The notes under the pieces were generated by a model that did not search any database, was not told the origin of the DNA, and was given only the letters and a program-made list of their open reading frames with translations. From an uncultured Paracoccaceae bacterium (GTDB lineage: Bacteria; Pseudomonadota; Alphaproteobacteria; Rhodobacterales; Rhodobacteraceae), in assembly GCA_947500055.1 (NCBI GenBank), contig CANMQO010000006.1, positions 1-64,000 on the forward strand: DNA of 64,000 bases, given 5' to 3'. Below, one piece after another: positions 45,635 through 53,439 of this stretch. Position 1 is the stretch's first letter. Every line of letters starts with the position of its first letter. The position numbers and the translations under genes were made by a program.

Positions 45635-46143
45635 TCCCGACCCTGACGACGGAACGACTGACGCTTCGCGCACCGCGATGGGATGATTTTGAGGCCTATG
45701 CAGCCTTCCGCGGCTCTGATCGCGCCCGGATGCTGGGCGGTCCCTATAGCCGCGAACAGGCGTTTGACCAATTGGCCGAGATCGTCGGCCATTGGACGCT
45801 GCGGGGTTACGGTCGTTGGATGGTCGCAGACCAGGAAACGGATGAACCGCTGGGCATTGTCGGTCTCTACTACCCCGAAGGCTGGCCAGAGCCGGAAATC
45901 GCTTGGTCCGTCTTTCAGTCCGGCGAAGGGCGCGGCATCGCTTACGAGGCGGCAAAAGCGGCACGTGCCCACGCCTATGAAACACTTGGTTGGAACACCG
46001 TGATCAGCCTCATTGATCCGGCCAACACACGATCAATTGCACTGGCCAAACGGATGGGCTGTGTTCCGGATCAAAACTATGAACACCCCACCCACGGTAC
46101 CATGCATATCTGGCGGCACCCGGCACCGGAGGCCTGCGCATGA
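45631..46143 (+). CDS. GNAT acetyltransferase 2 (RimJ/RimL-like)
   Basis: 170 residues with TTERLTLRAPRWDDFEAYA, PLGIVGLYYPEGWPEPEIAW, GRGIAYEAAKAARAHAYE and NTRSIALAKRMGC. The second of three coupled paralogues; ATGA overlaps with both neighbours imply co-translation. Substrate unknown. Confidence 0.87.
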   Translation: MIPTLTTERLTLRAPRWDDFEAYAAFRGSDRARMLGGPYSREQAFDQLAEIVGHWTLRGYGRWMVADQETDEPLGIVGLYYPEGWPEPEIAWSVFQSGEGRGIAYEAAKAARAHAYETLGWNTVISLIDPANTRSIALAKRMGCVPDQNYEHPTHGTMHIWRHPAPEACA

Positions 46144-46706
46144 CCGAATGGACCAAAGCACCCGAGAATGGGGCGAACCAGATTGCGGCATTGCATGCGG
46201 CGGTTCCGGTCATTGAAACGGAACGGCTGGTGCTGCGCCTGCCGCGGATCAGCGATTGGGCAGTGCTGGAACCGATCTGGACGTCCGACCGGTCGGTGCA
46301 TTTTGGCGGCCCATTTACGCCCGAAGATGCCTGGCTCGATTTCAATCAGCTGGTTGCAGGTTGGGTGTTGCGCGGCCACGGCGCGCTGACAATCACCACC
46401 CGCGACGAAATTGTGCAGGGTATGGTGTTGCTTGGACATGAATTTGGTGATCCGGATCCCGAGCTTGGCTGGCTCCTGACGCAAGAGGCCGAGGGCAACG
46501 GCTATGCCAGCGAGGCCGCGCGCGCGCTTCTGCCCCTTTGCCGACGCATCTACGGCGCGGATTTTGTCAGCTATATCGCCGAGGCCAATACCGCCTCGAT
46601 CCGCATCGCCGATCGGCTGGGCGCCGTCAAAGACACGCCCCATCCGCGCCACACGGCTGATATCGTCGCATTCCGTTATCCCGAAAAAGGAGACAGCAAT
46701 GAGTGA
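46140..46706 (+). CDS. GNAT acetyltransferase 3 (RimJ/RimL-like)
   Basis: 188 residues, an N-terminal extension of about 20 residues then ETERLVLRLPRISDWAVLE, ELGWLLTQEAEGNGYASEAARALL and NTASIRIADRLGAVK. Third paralogue of the array, overlapping the chorismate mutase start by eight bases. Confidence 0.87.
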   Translation: MTEWTKAPENGANQIAALHAAVPVIETERLVLRLPRISDWAVLEPIWTSDRSVHFGGPFTPEDAWLDFNQLVAGWVLRGHGALTITTRDEIVQGMVLLGHEFGDPDPELGWLLTQEAEGNGYASEAARALLPLCRRIYGADFVSYIAEANTASIRIADRLGAVKDTPHPRHTADIVAFRYPEKGDSNE

Positions 46707-46995
46707 TGCTGTAACCCGTGCCGCTGCGTTGCTCAAAGGGCATCGCGAAAGCATCGACCGGCTTGACGCCATCCTTGTCTACACATTGGGCGAGCGGTTC
46801 AAACACACGCAGGCCGTGGGCGTGCTCAAGGCTGAACACGAGTTGCCCCCATCTGACCCGGCGCGTGAAGAGCAACAGATCGCGCGGCTTACCGACCTTG
46901 CAAAACGGGCCGATCTTGACCCGGAATTTGCCAAGAAATTCCTGAACTTCATCATTCAGGAAGTCATCCAACACCACAAACAACATCAATCGTAG
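46699..46995 (+). CDS. Chorismate mutase (AroQ class)
   Basis: 98 residues, all-helical: RESIDRLDAILVYTLGERF, HTQAVGVLKAEHELPPSDPAREEQ and FAKKFLNFIIQEVIQHH. Catalytic-type Arg, Lys and Gln positions are present. Converts chorismate to prephenate for Phe and Tyr. ATG 46699 has AAAAGGAGACAGC upstream. Unusual but recurrent partner of the rpsP block. Confidence 0.88.
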   Translation: MSDAVTRAAALLKGHRESIDRLDAILVYTLGERFKHTQAVGVLKAEHELPPSDPAREEQQIARLTDLAKRADLDPEFAKKFLNFIIQEVIQHHKQHQS

Positions 46996-47017
46996 ATGGG
47001 TTGAAACCCATCTTACG
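46991..47017. repeat. Palindromic repeat, copy 1 (before rpsP)
   Basis: A near-perfect palindrome: CGTAGATGGGTTGAAA followed by CCCATCTTACG, with one base missing in the left arm. A partial half-copy (ACCCATCTGTAAG) follows just before the rpsP ribosome-binding site. Related copies lie at 50355 and 50432. Confidence 0.75.
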
Positions 47018-47043
47018 GAACCCATCTGTAAGGAGAAAATCTG

Positions 47044-47448
47044 ATGGCTATGAAAATCCGTTTGGCCCGTGGCGGCTCAAAGAAACGTCCATTTTACGCA
47101 ATTGTGGCCGCTGACAGCCGCATGCCCCGTGATGGCCGCTTCATCGAGAAGCTCGGCACATATAACCCGATGCTGCCTAAAGACAGCGAAGAGCGCGTGA
47201 AAATGGACATTGAGCGCGTCAAGCATTGGCTGAGCGAAGGCGCGCAGCCAACCGACCGCGTATCGCGTATGCTGGAAGCTGCAGGCGAGCTGCCCAAGAA
47301 GGACCGTAGCAACCCCAAGAAAGGCACACCCGGCAAGGCCGCGCAGGCGCGCGCCGAAGAAAAGGCCGAAAAGGCAAAAGCCGCTGAAGAAGCCGCAAAC
47401 GCCCCGGCTGAAGAGGCCCCTGCAGAAGAAGCTGCGGCAGAAGAGTAA
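47044..47448 (+). CDS. rpsP: 30S ribosomal protein S16
   Basis: 134 residues. S16 core ([36 protein letters not shown]) followed by an Ala/Glu/Lys-rich tail from about 95, typical of alphaproteobacteria. ATG 47044 has TAAGGAG upstream. Start of rpsP - small ORF - rimM - trmD. Confidence 0.97.
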   Translation: MAMKIRLARGGSKKRPFYAIVAADSRMPRDGRFIEKLGTYNPMLPKDSEERVKMDIERVKHWLSEGAQPTDRVSRMLEAAGELPKKDRSNPKKGTPGKAAQARAEEKAEKAKAAEEAANAPAEEAPAEEAAAEE

Positions 47449-47460
47449 ACCAACTTTGCA

Positions 47461-47490
47461 TATCGCCCGGGTATGTTGCCCCGGGCGATA
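47461..47490. other. Strong inverted repeat after rpsP
   Basis: An 11-bp perfect stem (TATCGCCCGGG/CCCGGGCGATA) with an 8-base loop. No T tract follows, so it is more likely an mRNA-stability or partial attenuation structure that sets rpsP levels above rimM-trmD. Confidence 0.6.
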
Positions 47491-47513
47491 TGTGCCTTGT
47501 CCTGTGAGGTCTC

Positions 47514-47666
47514 ATGTTCCGCTTGCTGCGCTTGATTATCTTCACAGGCTGCGCCTTTATTGCCGGGGTTCTTTATGAACGCAGCAATGCGCAAACGACC
47601 TGCAATGAGGGTGGCGGATTATGGATCGACAATATCTGCGTGGGAACGGAGCTGACTAATGACTGA
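47514..47666 (+). CDS. Small membrane protein between rpsP and rimM
   Basis: A 50-residue ORF, ATG 47514 with GAGG upstream, overlapping rimM by eight bases. It has one hydrophobic helix near the start ([20 protein letters not shown]), then a short part with two Cys (TTCNEGG and NICVG), probably periplasmic with a disulfide. The tight overlap supports reality. Function unknown. Confidence 0.6.
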   Translation: MFRLLRLIIFTGCAFIAGVLYERSNAQTTCNEGGGLWIDNICVGTELTND

Positions 47667-48174
47667 ACGTGTCATCGTTGGATCCATCGGGGGATCATTT
47701 GGCGTTCACGGTGAACTGCGCCTGAAATCGTTTTGCGCCGACCCATCCGCGATTGCCGATTACACCCCGCTTTTTACCGAAGGCGGCCGCCGCTTTGCCC
47801 AGGTTGTGCTGACTGGCCAGATCAAGAACGGGTTCACCGCGCGGCTTGATGGCGTCATCACCAAGGAAGACGCCGATGCATTGCGCAATGTCAGCCTCTA
47901 TGCGGATCGGTCGCTGATGCCATCGCTTCCCGATGATGAGTATTATTATGCCGACCTGATCGGGCTGACCGTGCTTGACACAGGTGGCGCACCCCTTGGC
48001 ACCGTCAAACAGGTGATGGACCATGGCGCTGGCGATCTGCTTGAGATCAACGTGACCGGACAATCCGAAACCGTTCTGCTGCCCTTCACACGGGCCGCTG
48101 TGCCCACGGTGGATTTGGAACAGGGTCGGATTATCGCCGATCCCCCTGACGGGCTGTTCTCCGCAGATAAGTAG
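47659..48174 (+). CDS. rimM: 16S rRNA processing protein RimM
   Basis: 171 residues. Family features: [21 protein letters not shown], the middle [15 protein letters not shown], and the PRC-barrel segment [15 protein letters not shown] plus DLLEINV. It helps mature the 30S subunit through S19. Confidence 0.95.
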   Translation: MTERVIVGSIGGSFGVHGELRLKSFCADPSAIADYTPLFTEGGRRFAQVVLTGQIKNGFTARLDGVITKEDADALRNVSLYADRSLMPSLPDDEYYYADLIGLTVLDTGGAPLGTVKQVMDHGAGDLLEINVTGQSETVLLPFTRAAVPTVDLEQGRIIADPPDGLFSADK

Positions 48175-48222
48175 CGTCACAACCGGTTTCCTCGTCGGCC
48201 CAATTGGCCTAAACCCAACGGC

Positions 48223-49026
48223 ATGACAGATAAAACCCCCAAAGCCGCAGGGCGCAAATCGATCAGCGCAACGTTGAAACCACGCGAACTGATGACAGAT
48301 CGGCCAGCGCTGGCCAATGCCTGGACCGCGCAGATCATAACCCTGTTTCCACAGGCGTTTCCCGGGGTGCTGGGCGAAAGCCTGACCGGCAAGGCCCTGC
48401 AGGACGGGTTGTGGCAGCTGCAAACCTATGACCTGCGCCAATATGGCATTGGCAAACACCGCAATGTCGACGACACGCCAACTGGTGGGGGGGCTGGCAT
48501 GGTGCTGCGCGCCGACGTGCTGGAACAGGCGATCATCGCGGCCCGCGCCAGCGCGCGCGGTGCTGTGCCGCTGATCTATCTGTCACCACGCGGACGGCGG
48601 TTTGATCAGGCCATGGCGCGGGATTGGGCAAGGGCCGACGGGGTCACCCTGCTTTGCGGGCGGTTCGAAGGGGTCGACGAACGTGTCCTGCAGCATTTCG
48701 ACATTGCCGAGGTTAGCCTGGGGGATTTTGTCATGACCGGCGGCGAAATCGCGGCACAGGCCATGATCGATGCAACCATTCGCCTGTTGCCCGGCGTGCT
48801 CGGAAATGCCGAAAGCGCGGTGGAGGAGAGCTTTGGCGCGGGCTTGCTGGAGCACCCACAATATACGAAACCGGCGGAATGGCAGGGGCATCCCGTTCCC
48901 GAGGTGCTGCTGTCCGGCAATCATGCCAAGATCGCGGATTGGCGGCGCGCCCAGGCCGAACGGATCACAAAGGACCGTCGGCCCGACCTTTGGGCCGCCT
49001 ATGAAGCAGCTGCATCAAAAGACTAG
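48223..49026 (+). CDS. trmD: tRNA (guanine-N1-)-methyltransferase TrmD
   Basis: 267 residues, SPOUT knotted enzyme making m1G37. Motifs: QIITLFPQAFPGVL, DDTPTGGGAGMVLR, YLSPRGRRFDQAMA, LLCGRFEGVDERVL and SLGDFVMTGGE. About 35 extra residues precede the usual start; an internal ATG (48292) would give a shorter form. Confidence 0.96.
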   Translation: MTDKTPKAAGRKSISATLKPRELMTDRPALANAWTAQIITLFPQAFPGVLGESLTGKALQDGLWQLQTYDLRQYGIGKHRNVDDTPTGGGAGMVLRADVLEQAIIAARASARGAVPLIYLSPRGRRFDQAMARDWARADGVTLLCGRFEGVDERVLQHFDIAEVSLGDFVMTGGEIAAQAMIDATIRLLPGVLGNAESAVEESFGAGLLEHPQYTKPAEWQGHPVPEVLLSGNHAKIADWRRAQAERITKDRRPDLWAAYEAAASKD

Positions 49027-49731
49027 CAACTGTATCTCATTTTCCGTTCTGAGGCGTCCATTTTGGGCAAGTAAGGATTGATGCGAAGACGACGCCCTTT
49101 GACATGACATCGGTGCAAACCAACATGGACATGGGTGAAATGGCGAACCTTGGTGTGGACGACACTCTTGTCATCGAAATTGATGGCGTCTGGCATTTCC
49201 TGATCAGGAAATCCCGGTTGATCTGGGTGTGCCTGTCATGCGCATGAACCAAGATCTGGTGCAGGGGACAAACATGAGCATGTCCCTGTCAGTACAGAGG
49301 AAGCCAGGATCGACGCGGATCCCGACAGGTTGATGCAACTGGCCGATTTGCCGGGCATCACCGGCATATTCCCCGTCATATTCCGTTTGATGCCTGACGC
49401 TGATAAACAGGGCGGCGCAGCTCGGGTCAGGGGCACGCGTTTGTTGCCAAACGCTGCCCCCGAAAACTACTTGATCCACAACACACATCGCCTTACATAG
49501 GCGCATCGCCGGGCCGGGAAACCGATTCCGGCGAGCTGGTCTATGGAACCGCTGGGCGCATGGGACCCCCTTCGTTGGGGACGACCTGCCAGACAGGGCC
49601 GGACGATCACAAAAAACGAATGATGACGGCACCCTGCGGCGGGCGGCACGACCGGACCCGATAACGACATGCAGCTCTGACGCCACGCACACGTCGCGGG
49701 ATAACCCGTGCTATTTTATAGGAGCGTATCA
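49027..49731. other. Long gap between trmD and rplS
   Basis: About 705 bases with no intact gene, unusual in this compact block. It contains the decayed ORF described at 49104-49500, and then GC-rich sequence with no clear feature up to the rplS ribosome-binding site (ATAGGAG). The promoter of rplS-rpmE is probably inside. Confidence 0.6.
49104..49500 (+). pseudogene. Frameshifted remnant of an unidentified gene
   Basis: Three successive frames read as one protein. Frame one gives a start at 49104 through NLGVDDTLVIEIDGVWHFL, frame two (about 49202-49293) gives DQEIPVDLGVPVMRMNQDLV, and frame three (49294-49500) gives TEEARIDADPDRLMQLADLP to a stop TAG. Two single-base losses (near 49200 and 49293) would explain it. 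Composition is protein-like in each segment. I do not recognise the family. Confidence 0.5.
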
Positions 49732-50115
49732 ATGGACTTGATCGCACAACTCGAAGCGGAGCAGGTTGCTGCGCTGGGGAAAGACATCCCCGATTTCAAG
49801 GCGGGTGACACCATCCGCGTCGGTTACAAAGTGACCGAAGGCACACGGACCCGTGTGCAGAACTACGAAGGCGTCTGCATCGCCCGCAAGAACGGCAAAG
49901 GCATCGCCGGTTCGTTCACCGTTCGCAAGATTTCCTTTGGTGAAGGCGTGGAACGTGTGTTCCCCCTGCATTCCACCAATATCGACAGCATCACCGTGGT
50001 CCGCCGTGGTCGCGTGCGTCGTGCCAAGCTCTATTATCTGCGCAGCCGTCGTGGTAAATCCGCACGGATCGCAGAAGTCACCAACTACAAGGCCCCCAAG
50101 GGCGCTGAAGCATAA
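49732..50115 (+). CDS. rplS: 50S ribosomal protein L19
   Basis: 127 residues: [46 protein letters not shown] and [27 protein letters not shown] 49732 has ATAGGAG upstream. Followed closely by rpmE. Confidence 0.97.
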   Translation: MDLIAQLEAEQVAALGKDIPDFKAGDTIRVGYKVTEGTRTRVQNYEGVCIARKNGKGIAGSFTVRKISFGEGVERVFPLHSTNIDSITVVRRGRVRRAKLYYLRSRRGKSARIAEVTNYKAPKGAEA

Positions 50116-50126
50116 GGACGTCAGAG

Positions 50127-50348
50127 ATGAAAAAAGATATCCATCCCGATTATCATATGATCGACGTCAAAATGACCGACGGCACGATCGTGCAGATGAA
50201 ATCCACTTGGGGCAAAGAAGGAGACCAGATGTCACTGGATATCGATCCTTCTGTGCATCCTGCATGGAATGGCGGCTCCACCCGTCTGATGGATGCCGGT
50301 GGTCGTGTGTCCAAGTTCAAGAACAAATATGCCGGTCTGGGATTCTAA
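50127..50348 (+). CDS. rpmE: 50S ribosomal protein L31 (Cys-less)
   Basis: 73 residues: [30 protein letters not shown] and [13 protein letters not shown]. The CxxC zinc site is absent, so this is the zinc-independent form. With FolE2 also zinc-independent, the cell spares zinc at two points. Confidence 0.95.
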   Translation: MKKDIHPDYHMIDVKMTDGTIVQMKSTWGKEGDQMSLDIDPSVHPAWNGGSTRLMDAGGRVSKFKNKYAGLGF

Positions 50349-50354
50349 GACCGG

Positions 50355-50377
50355 GATGGGTCAAGACCCATCTTACG
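50355..50377. repeat. Palindromic repeat, copy 2 (after rpmE)
   Basis: GATGGGTC-AA-GACCCATC followed by TTACG. Same unit as copies at 46991 and 50432. It has compensatory changes in both arms (TC/GA), which supports a selected hairpin. Confidence 0.75.
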
Positions 50378-50384
50378 CTGTTGC

Positions 50385-50415
50385 AAACGCCGCACCCGAA
50401 AGGGGCGGCGTTTTT
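50385..50415 (+). terminator. Intrinsic terminator after rpmE
   Basis: AACGCCGC pairs with GCGGCGTT, with an inner ACCC-GAAA-GGG continuation, and the stem runs into a T5 tract. It closes the rplS-rpmE unit. Confidence 0.85.
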
Positions 50416-50431
50416 CTTTGGGGAATAGTAT

Positions 50432-50454
50432 CGTAAGATGGGTTTCAACCCATC
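50432..50454. repeat. Palindromic repeat, copy 3 (inverted relative to copy 2)
   Basis: CGTAAGATGGGTTTCAACCC then ATC. Together with copy 2 it flanks the rpmE terminator as an inverted pair, an arrangement like REP doublets. Confidence 0.75.
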
Positions 50455-50480
50455 ATCCCTTGATCACAGAGCCCGCGACC

Positions 50481-50795
50481 ATGCATCACCCGCTCAGTTC
50501 ACTTATCGACCAGATCGTTCAGAGCGCCGAAAGACGTGGTGACTTTGATGACCTGCCCGGCGCGGGTAAACCTCTGCCGCATCTGGATAACCCACAAAAT
50601 GCTGTATTGAGCCGGATGATGAAAGAGGCGGACGCCAAATCGCCGGTTGTCATCCTGCGTCAGCAGATACTGGCCTCGCAGGCGCGTCTGCGCGCACTCA
50701 AAGACGCGGATGCGCGCAAGGACGAAATGCACCACCTGTCAGAACTGCAAATGAAACTCGCCATTGAGATGGAGGCATTTCGCAAATACGGTTAA
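50481..50795 (+). CDS. DUF1992 (DnaJC28-like) small protein
   Basis: 104 residues with the family signature SLIDQIVQSAERRGDFDDLP, GAGKPLP and NAVLSRMMKEADAKSP, then a helical tail. ATG 50481 is chosen because the in-frame sequence upstream is the palindromic repeat. Function not established. Confidence 0.85.
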   Translation: MHHPLSSLIDQIVQSAERRGDFDDLPGAGKPLPHLDNPQNAVLSRMMKEADAKSPVVILRQQILASQARLRALKDADARKDEMHHLSELQMKLAIEMEAFRKYG

Positions 50796-50798
50796 CCC

Positions 50799-50863
50799 GC
50801 CCCGGATTTGATCCGGGGCCTCAGGGTAACTTTGGCGTAAAGGTCCCGGGGCAAGCCCGGGAC
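50799..50863. repeat. Paired GC hairpins between convergent genes
   Basis: Two hairpins: GCCCCGGAT-TTG-ATCCGGGGC (50799-50819) and GTCCCGGG-GCAAG-CCCGGGAC (50843-50863). They lie between the DUF1992 gene and the convergent helicase gene. They resemble extragenic palindromes common in alphaproteobacteria and may act as a two-way terminator. Confidence 0.6.
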
Positions 50864-50867
50864 GGTG

Positions 50868-52142
50868 TCACGCTGCCGATTTGCCGCGCGACCGGTTCCC
50901 GCCACGCCTGCGTTGTCCGCCGGGCTTGCCACCAGCGGGCTTGCCCTGCCGGTTATCACCACCACCGCGACGCCCACCGCCCCCATTGGGCCGTTTCTTC
51001 TGGCCCGGCTGGACCTCCCAGCGACGGCCAGAGGCGACAGGGATCGTCTCTTTCATCGCCTTTTCGATATCCTGCAATTCGATCATTTCATCGGGGGCAA
51101 CCAATGCCACGGCGCAACCATCCGCCCCTGCACGGGCGGTACGTCCGATCCGGTGCACATAATTGTCGGCCACATTCGGCAGATCATAGTTATAGACGTG
51201 GCGCACATCGGGAATATCGATCCCCCGCGCGGCCACATCCGTCGCCACGAGCACACGGACCTTGCCCGCCTTAAAGGCCGCAAGCGCCCGGTCCCTTTGT
51301 CCCTGACTCTTGTTGCCGTGGATCGAGGCCGCGGCAAAACCCTTTTTCTCCAACACCTTATAGAGCTTCTCACAGCCATGCTTTGTGCGCCCAAAAACCA
51401 GCGCCAGCTCGTCGCGATGCGCATCAAGCAACTCGATCAACAGATCCAGCTTCGCCGCCTGGGCCACAAAATGCACAGACTGGTTGATCTTCTTGACCGC
51501 CTGACCGGGCGGGTTCACCTGCACACGCACGGCATCCGTCAGATAGGTATTGGCCAGCTCGCTCATCAGTTTCGGCATGGTTGCCGAAAACATCATGGTC
51601 TGGCGATCCTTCGCCAAAAGCGGTGCAATCTGACGCAGCGCATGAATGAACCCCATGTCGAGCATCTGATCGGCCTCATCCAGCACCAGATAGATCGTCT
51701 GATCCAACCGGACCGCACGGCGGTCCAAAAGATCGATCAACCGGCCGGGGGTGGCCACCAACAGGTCAACACCGCCTGCCAGGCGCTTGGTCTGGGCCAC
51801 AATCCCGGCCCCACCAACCACAAGGGCAACTTTCAGATGGGTCCCCTTGGTATAGGCGGTCAGATTGTCGGCAATCTGCTTGGCCAGTTCACGGGTCGGG
51901 GCAAGGATCAGACCACGCACCGTCTTGGGGCCGGGCTTCGTGCCGGCCTTCAGCAAAGCGTTGATCATCGGCAGACCAAAGGCCGCGGTTTTCCCCGTGC
52001 CCGTCTGCGCCAGACCCATCACATCGCGGCCATTCATGGCATGCGGAATGGCCTGGGTCTGGATCGGGGTGGGATCGGTGATCCCCTGTTCTTTCAGTAC
52101 TTCTACAAGTCGGGGCGCAAGCCCCAGCATATCAAAATCCAT
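50868..52142 (-). CDS. DEAD-box RNA helicase (RhlE-like)
   Basis: 424 residues: Q motif, AQTGTGKTAAFGLP (I), PTRELAKQI (Ia), VLDEADQMLDMGF (II), SATMP (III), VATDVAARGIDIP and HRIGRTARAG (VI). The C-terminus is a basic Arg/Gly-rich tail (380-424), an RNA-binding feature. ATG 52142 has AGGA upstream. Probably ribosome assembly or mRNA turnover. Confidence 0.94.
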   Translation of the reverse strand: MDFDMLGLAPRLVEVLKEQGITDPTPIQTQAIPHAMNGRDVMGLAQTGTGKTAAFGLPMINALLKAGTKPGPKTVRGLILAPTRELAKQIADNLTAYTKGTHLKVALVVGGAGIVAQTKRLAGGVDLLVATPGRLIDLLDRRAVRLDQTIYLVLDEADQMLDMGFIHALRQIAPLLAKDRQTMMFSATMPKLMSELANTYLTDAVRVQVNPPGQAVKKINQSVHFVAQAAKLDLLIELLDAHRDELALVFGRTKHGCEKLYKVLEKKGFAAASIHGNKSQGQRDRALAAFKAGKVRVLVATDVAARGIDIPDVRHVYNYDLPNVADNYVHRIGRTARAGADGCAVALVAPDEMIELQDIEKAMKETIPVASGRRWEVQPGQKKRPNGGGGRRGGGDNRQGKPAGGKPGGQRRRGGNRSRGKSAA

Positions 52143-52557
52143 AAACGGATATCCTATTCTCGCGGGGGCAGCCCCCGCACATATCGATTCGGCCCCGACC
52201 CAATGTCGTGACCCGTTGCAAGGTTGCGCCAATATGCTGACAGCCCGCACCACATGCCCGGGCGCCGATCTGGCGCGGGACCCCTCGCGTGATGATGGGA
52301 ACCAAAATCAATCGATGCCGTGCGGATGGCAAAGCGCCCCGCGCTGCTCACGCGGCAGCCTGCATCGGTTAGGTGGCACATGCGCTTTGCAGATGCATCT
52401 GTCAAGCGGTGCGGGCGATTTGGCGCGCATAACGTGACCGGCAAAGCGCAGCCGCAGGAACACTTCGGATTATTTTTGGGCCCATGCAGCGGCCTGCTTC
52501 CATCGCATCAATCCACACCATATAGAGTGCGGAATTCGACATGATGGGAACAATCGC
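52143..52557. other. Intergenic region between helicase and mipZ
   Basis: About 415 bases between divergent genes. Frames on both strands read as low-complexity Arg/Pro/His-rich peptides without start signals, and I see no RNA gene. It should hold both promoters. Confidence 0.5.
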
Positions 52558-53367
52558 GTGGCGCATATTATTGTTGTTGGCAATGAAAAAGGGGGCGCCG
52601 GGAAGTCGACCGTGTCAATGCATGTGGCGACGGCGCTGGCCCGCATGGGGCACAAGATCGGCGCACTTGACCTCGATCTGCGGCAACAAACACTGGGGCG
52701 GTACATCGCCAATCGGCAAAGCTTCCTGACCAAGGAGTCGCTGTCACTGCCCACCCCTGACTTTGCCGAACTGCCACAGCTTGATCCGGCGACCCTTGCG
52801 CCAGGGCAGAACGCGCAGGATCAGGCACTGTCAAAGGCGGTTGAGGCAATGCATGATGCCTGCGAGTTCATCCTGATCGACTGCCCCGGTTCGCACACAC
52901 GGCTCAGCCAGCTGGCGCATGCCATGTCCGACACGCTGATCACACCGCTGAATGACAGTTTCGTCGATTTTGATCTGCTGGCGCATGTGGATGATGACGC
53001 GGCCGAGATTGTCAGCCCCTCCGTCTATGCCGAGATGGTCTGGAGCGCGCGACAGATGCGCGCACAGGCCGGTATGAACCCAATCGACTGGATCGTGCTG
53101 CGCAACCGGCTCGGCACACAAGCCATGATCAACAAACAAAAAATGGAAGCCGCCATCAACAAACTGGCCAAGCGCATCGGCTTCCGGCCTGCCCCTGGGT
53201 TCTCGGAACGGGTCGTGTTCCGCGAACTCTTTACACGCGGGCTGACCCTGCTGGATCTGCGCGATATCGGTGTGACAAGCCTGAGCATGTCAAACGTCGC
53301 GGCCCGTCAGGAATTGCGCGAATTGATCCGCGCCCTCAACCTGCCGGGGGTGACACCCGACTTCTGA
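52558..53367 (+). CDS. mipZ: Division-plane positioning ATPase MipZ
   Basis: 269 residues, ParA/MinD superfamily: IIVVGNEKGGAGKSTVSMHV (Walker A), DLDLRQQTLGRYI, FILIDCPGSHTRLSQ and a C-terminal KRIGFRPAPGFSERVVFRELF typical of MipZ. It inhibits FtsZ near poles in alphaproteobacteria lacking Min. Start GTG 52558. Monocistronic-looking. Confidence 0.92.
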   Translation: MAHIIVVGNEKGGAGKSTVSMHVATALARMGHKIGALDLDLRQQTLGRYIANRQSFLTKESLSLPTPDFAELPQLDPATLAPGQNAQDQALSKAVEAMHDACEFILIDCPGSHTRLSQLAHAMSDTLITPLNDSFVDFDLLAHVDDDAAEIVSPSVYAEMVWSARQMRAQAGMNPIDWIVLRNRLGTQAMINKQKMEAAINKLAKRIGFRPAPGFSERVVFRELFTRGLTLLDLRDIGVTSLSMSNVAARQELRELIRALNLPGVTPDF

Positions 53368-53439
53368 GACCAAGGGGCGAAACCTGCTTTCCTCCCCCGG
53401 CGCAGCAGCCTAACCTGCCCCGAAAGCGGAGGATCTGGT

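Noticed and set aside
47461-47490. Terminator between rpsP and rimM
   Set aside because: Strong stem but no T tract on either side; listed only as an inverted repeat.
49204-49692. Minus-strand ORF of 162 residues between trmD and rplS
   Set aside because: Arg/Pro/Cys-rich, low-credibility composition with no motif; the plus-strand frameshifted remnant explains the region better.
52154-52444. Minus-strand ORF before the helicase
   Set aside because: No ribosome-binding site or recognisable motif; extends into the helicase start.
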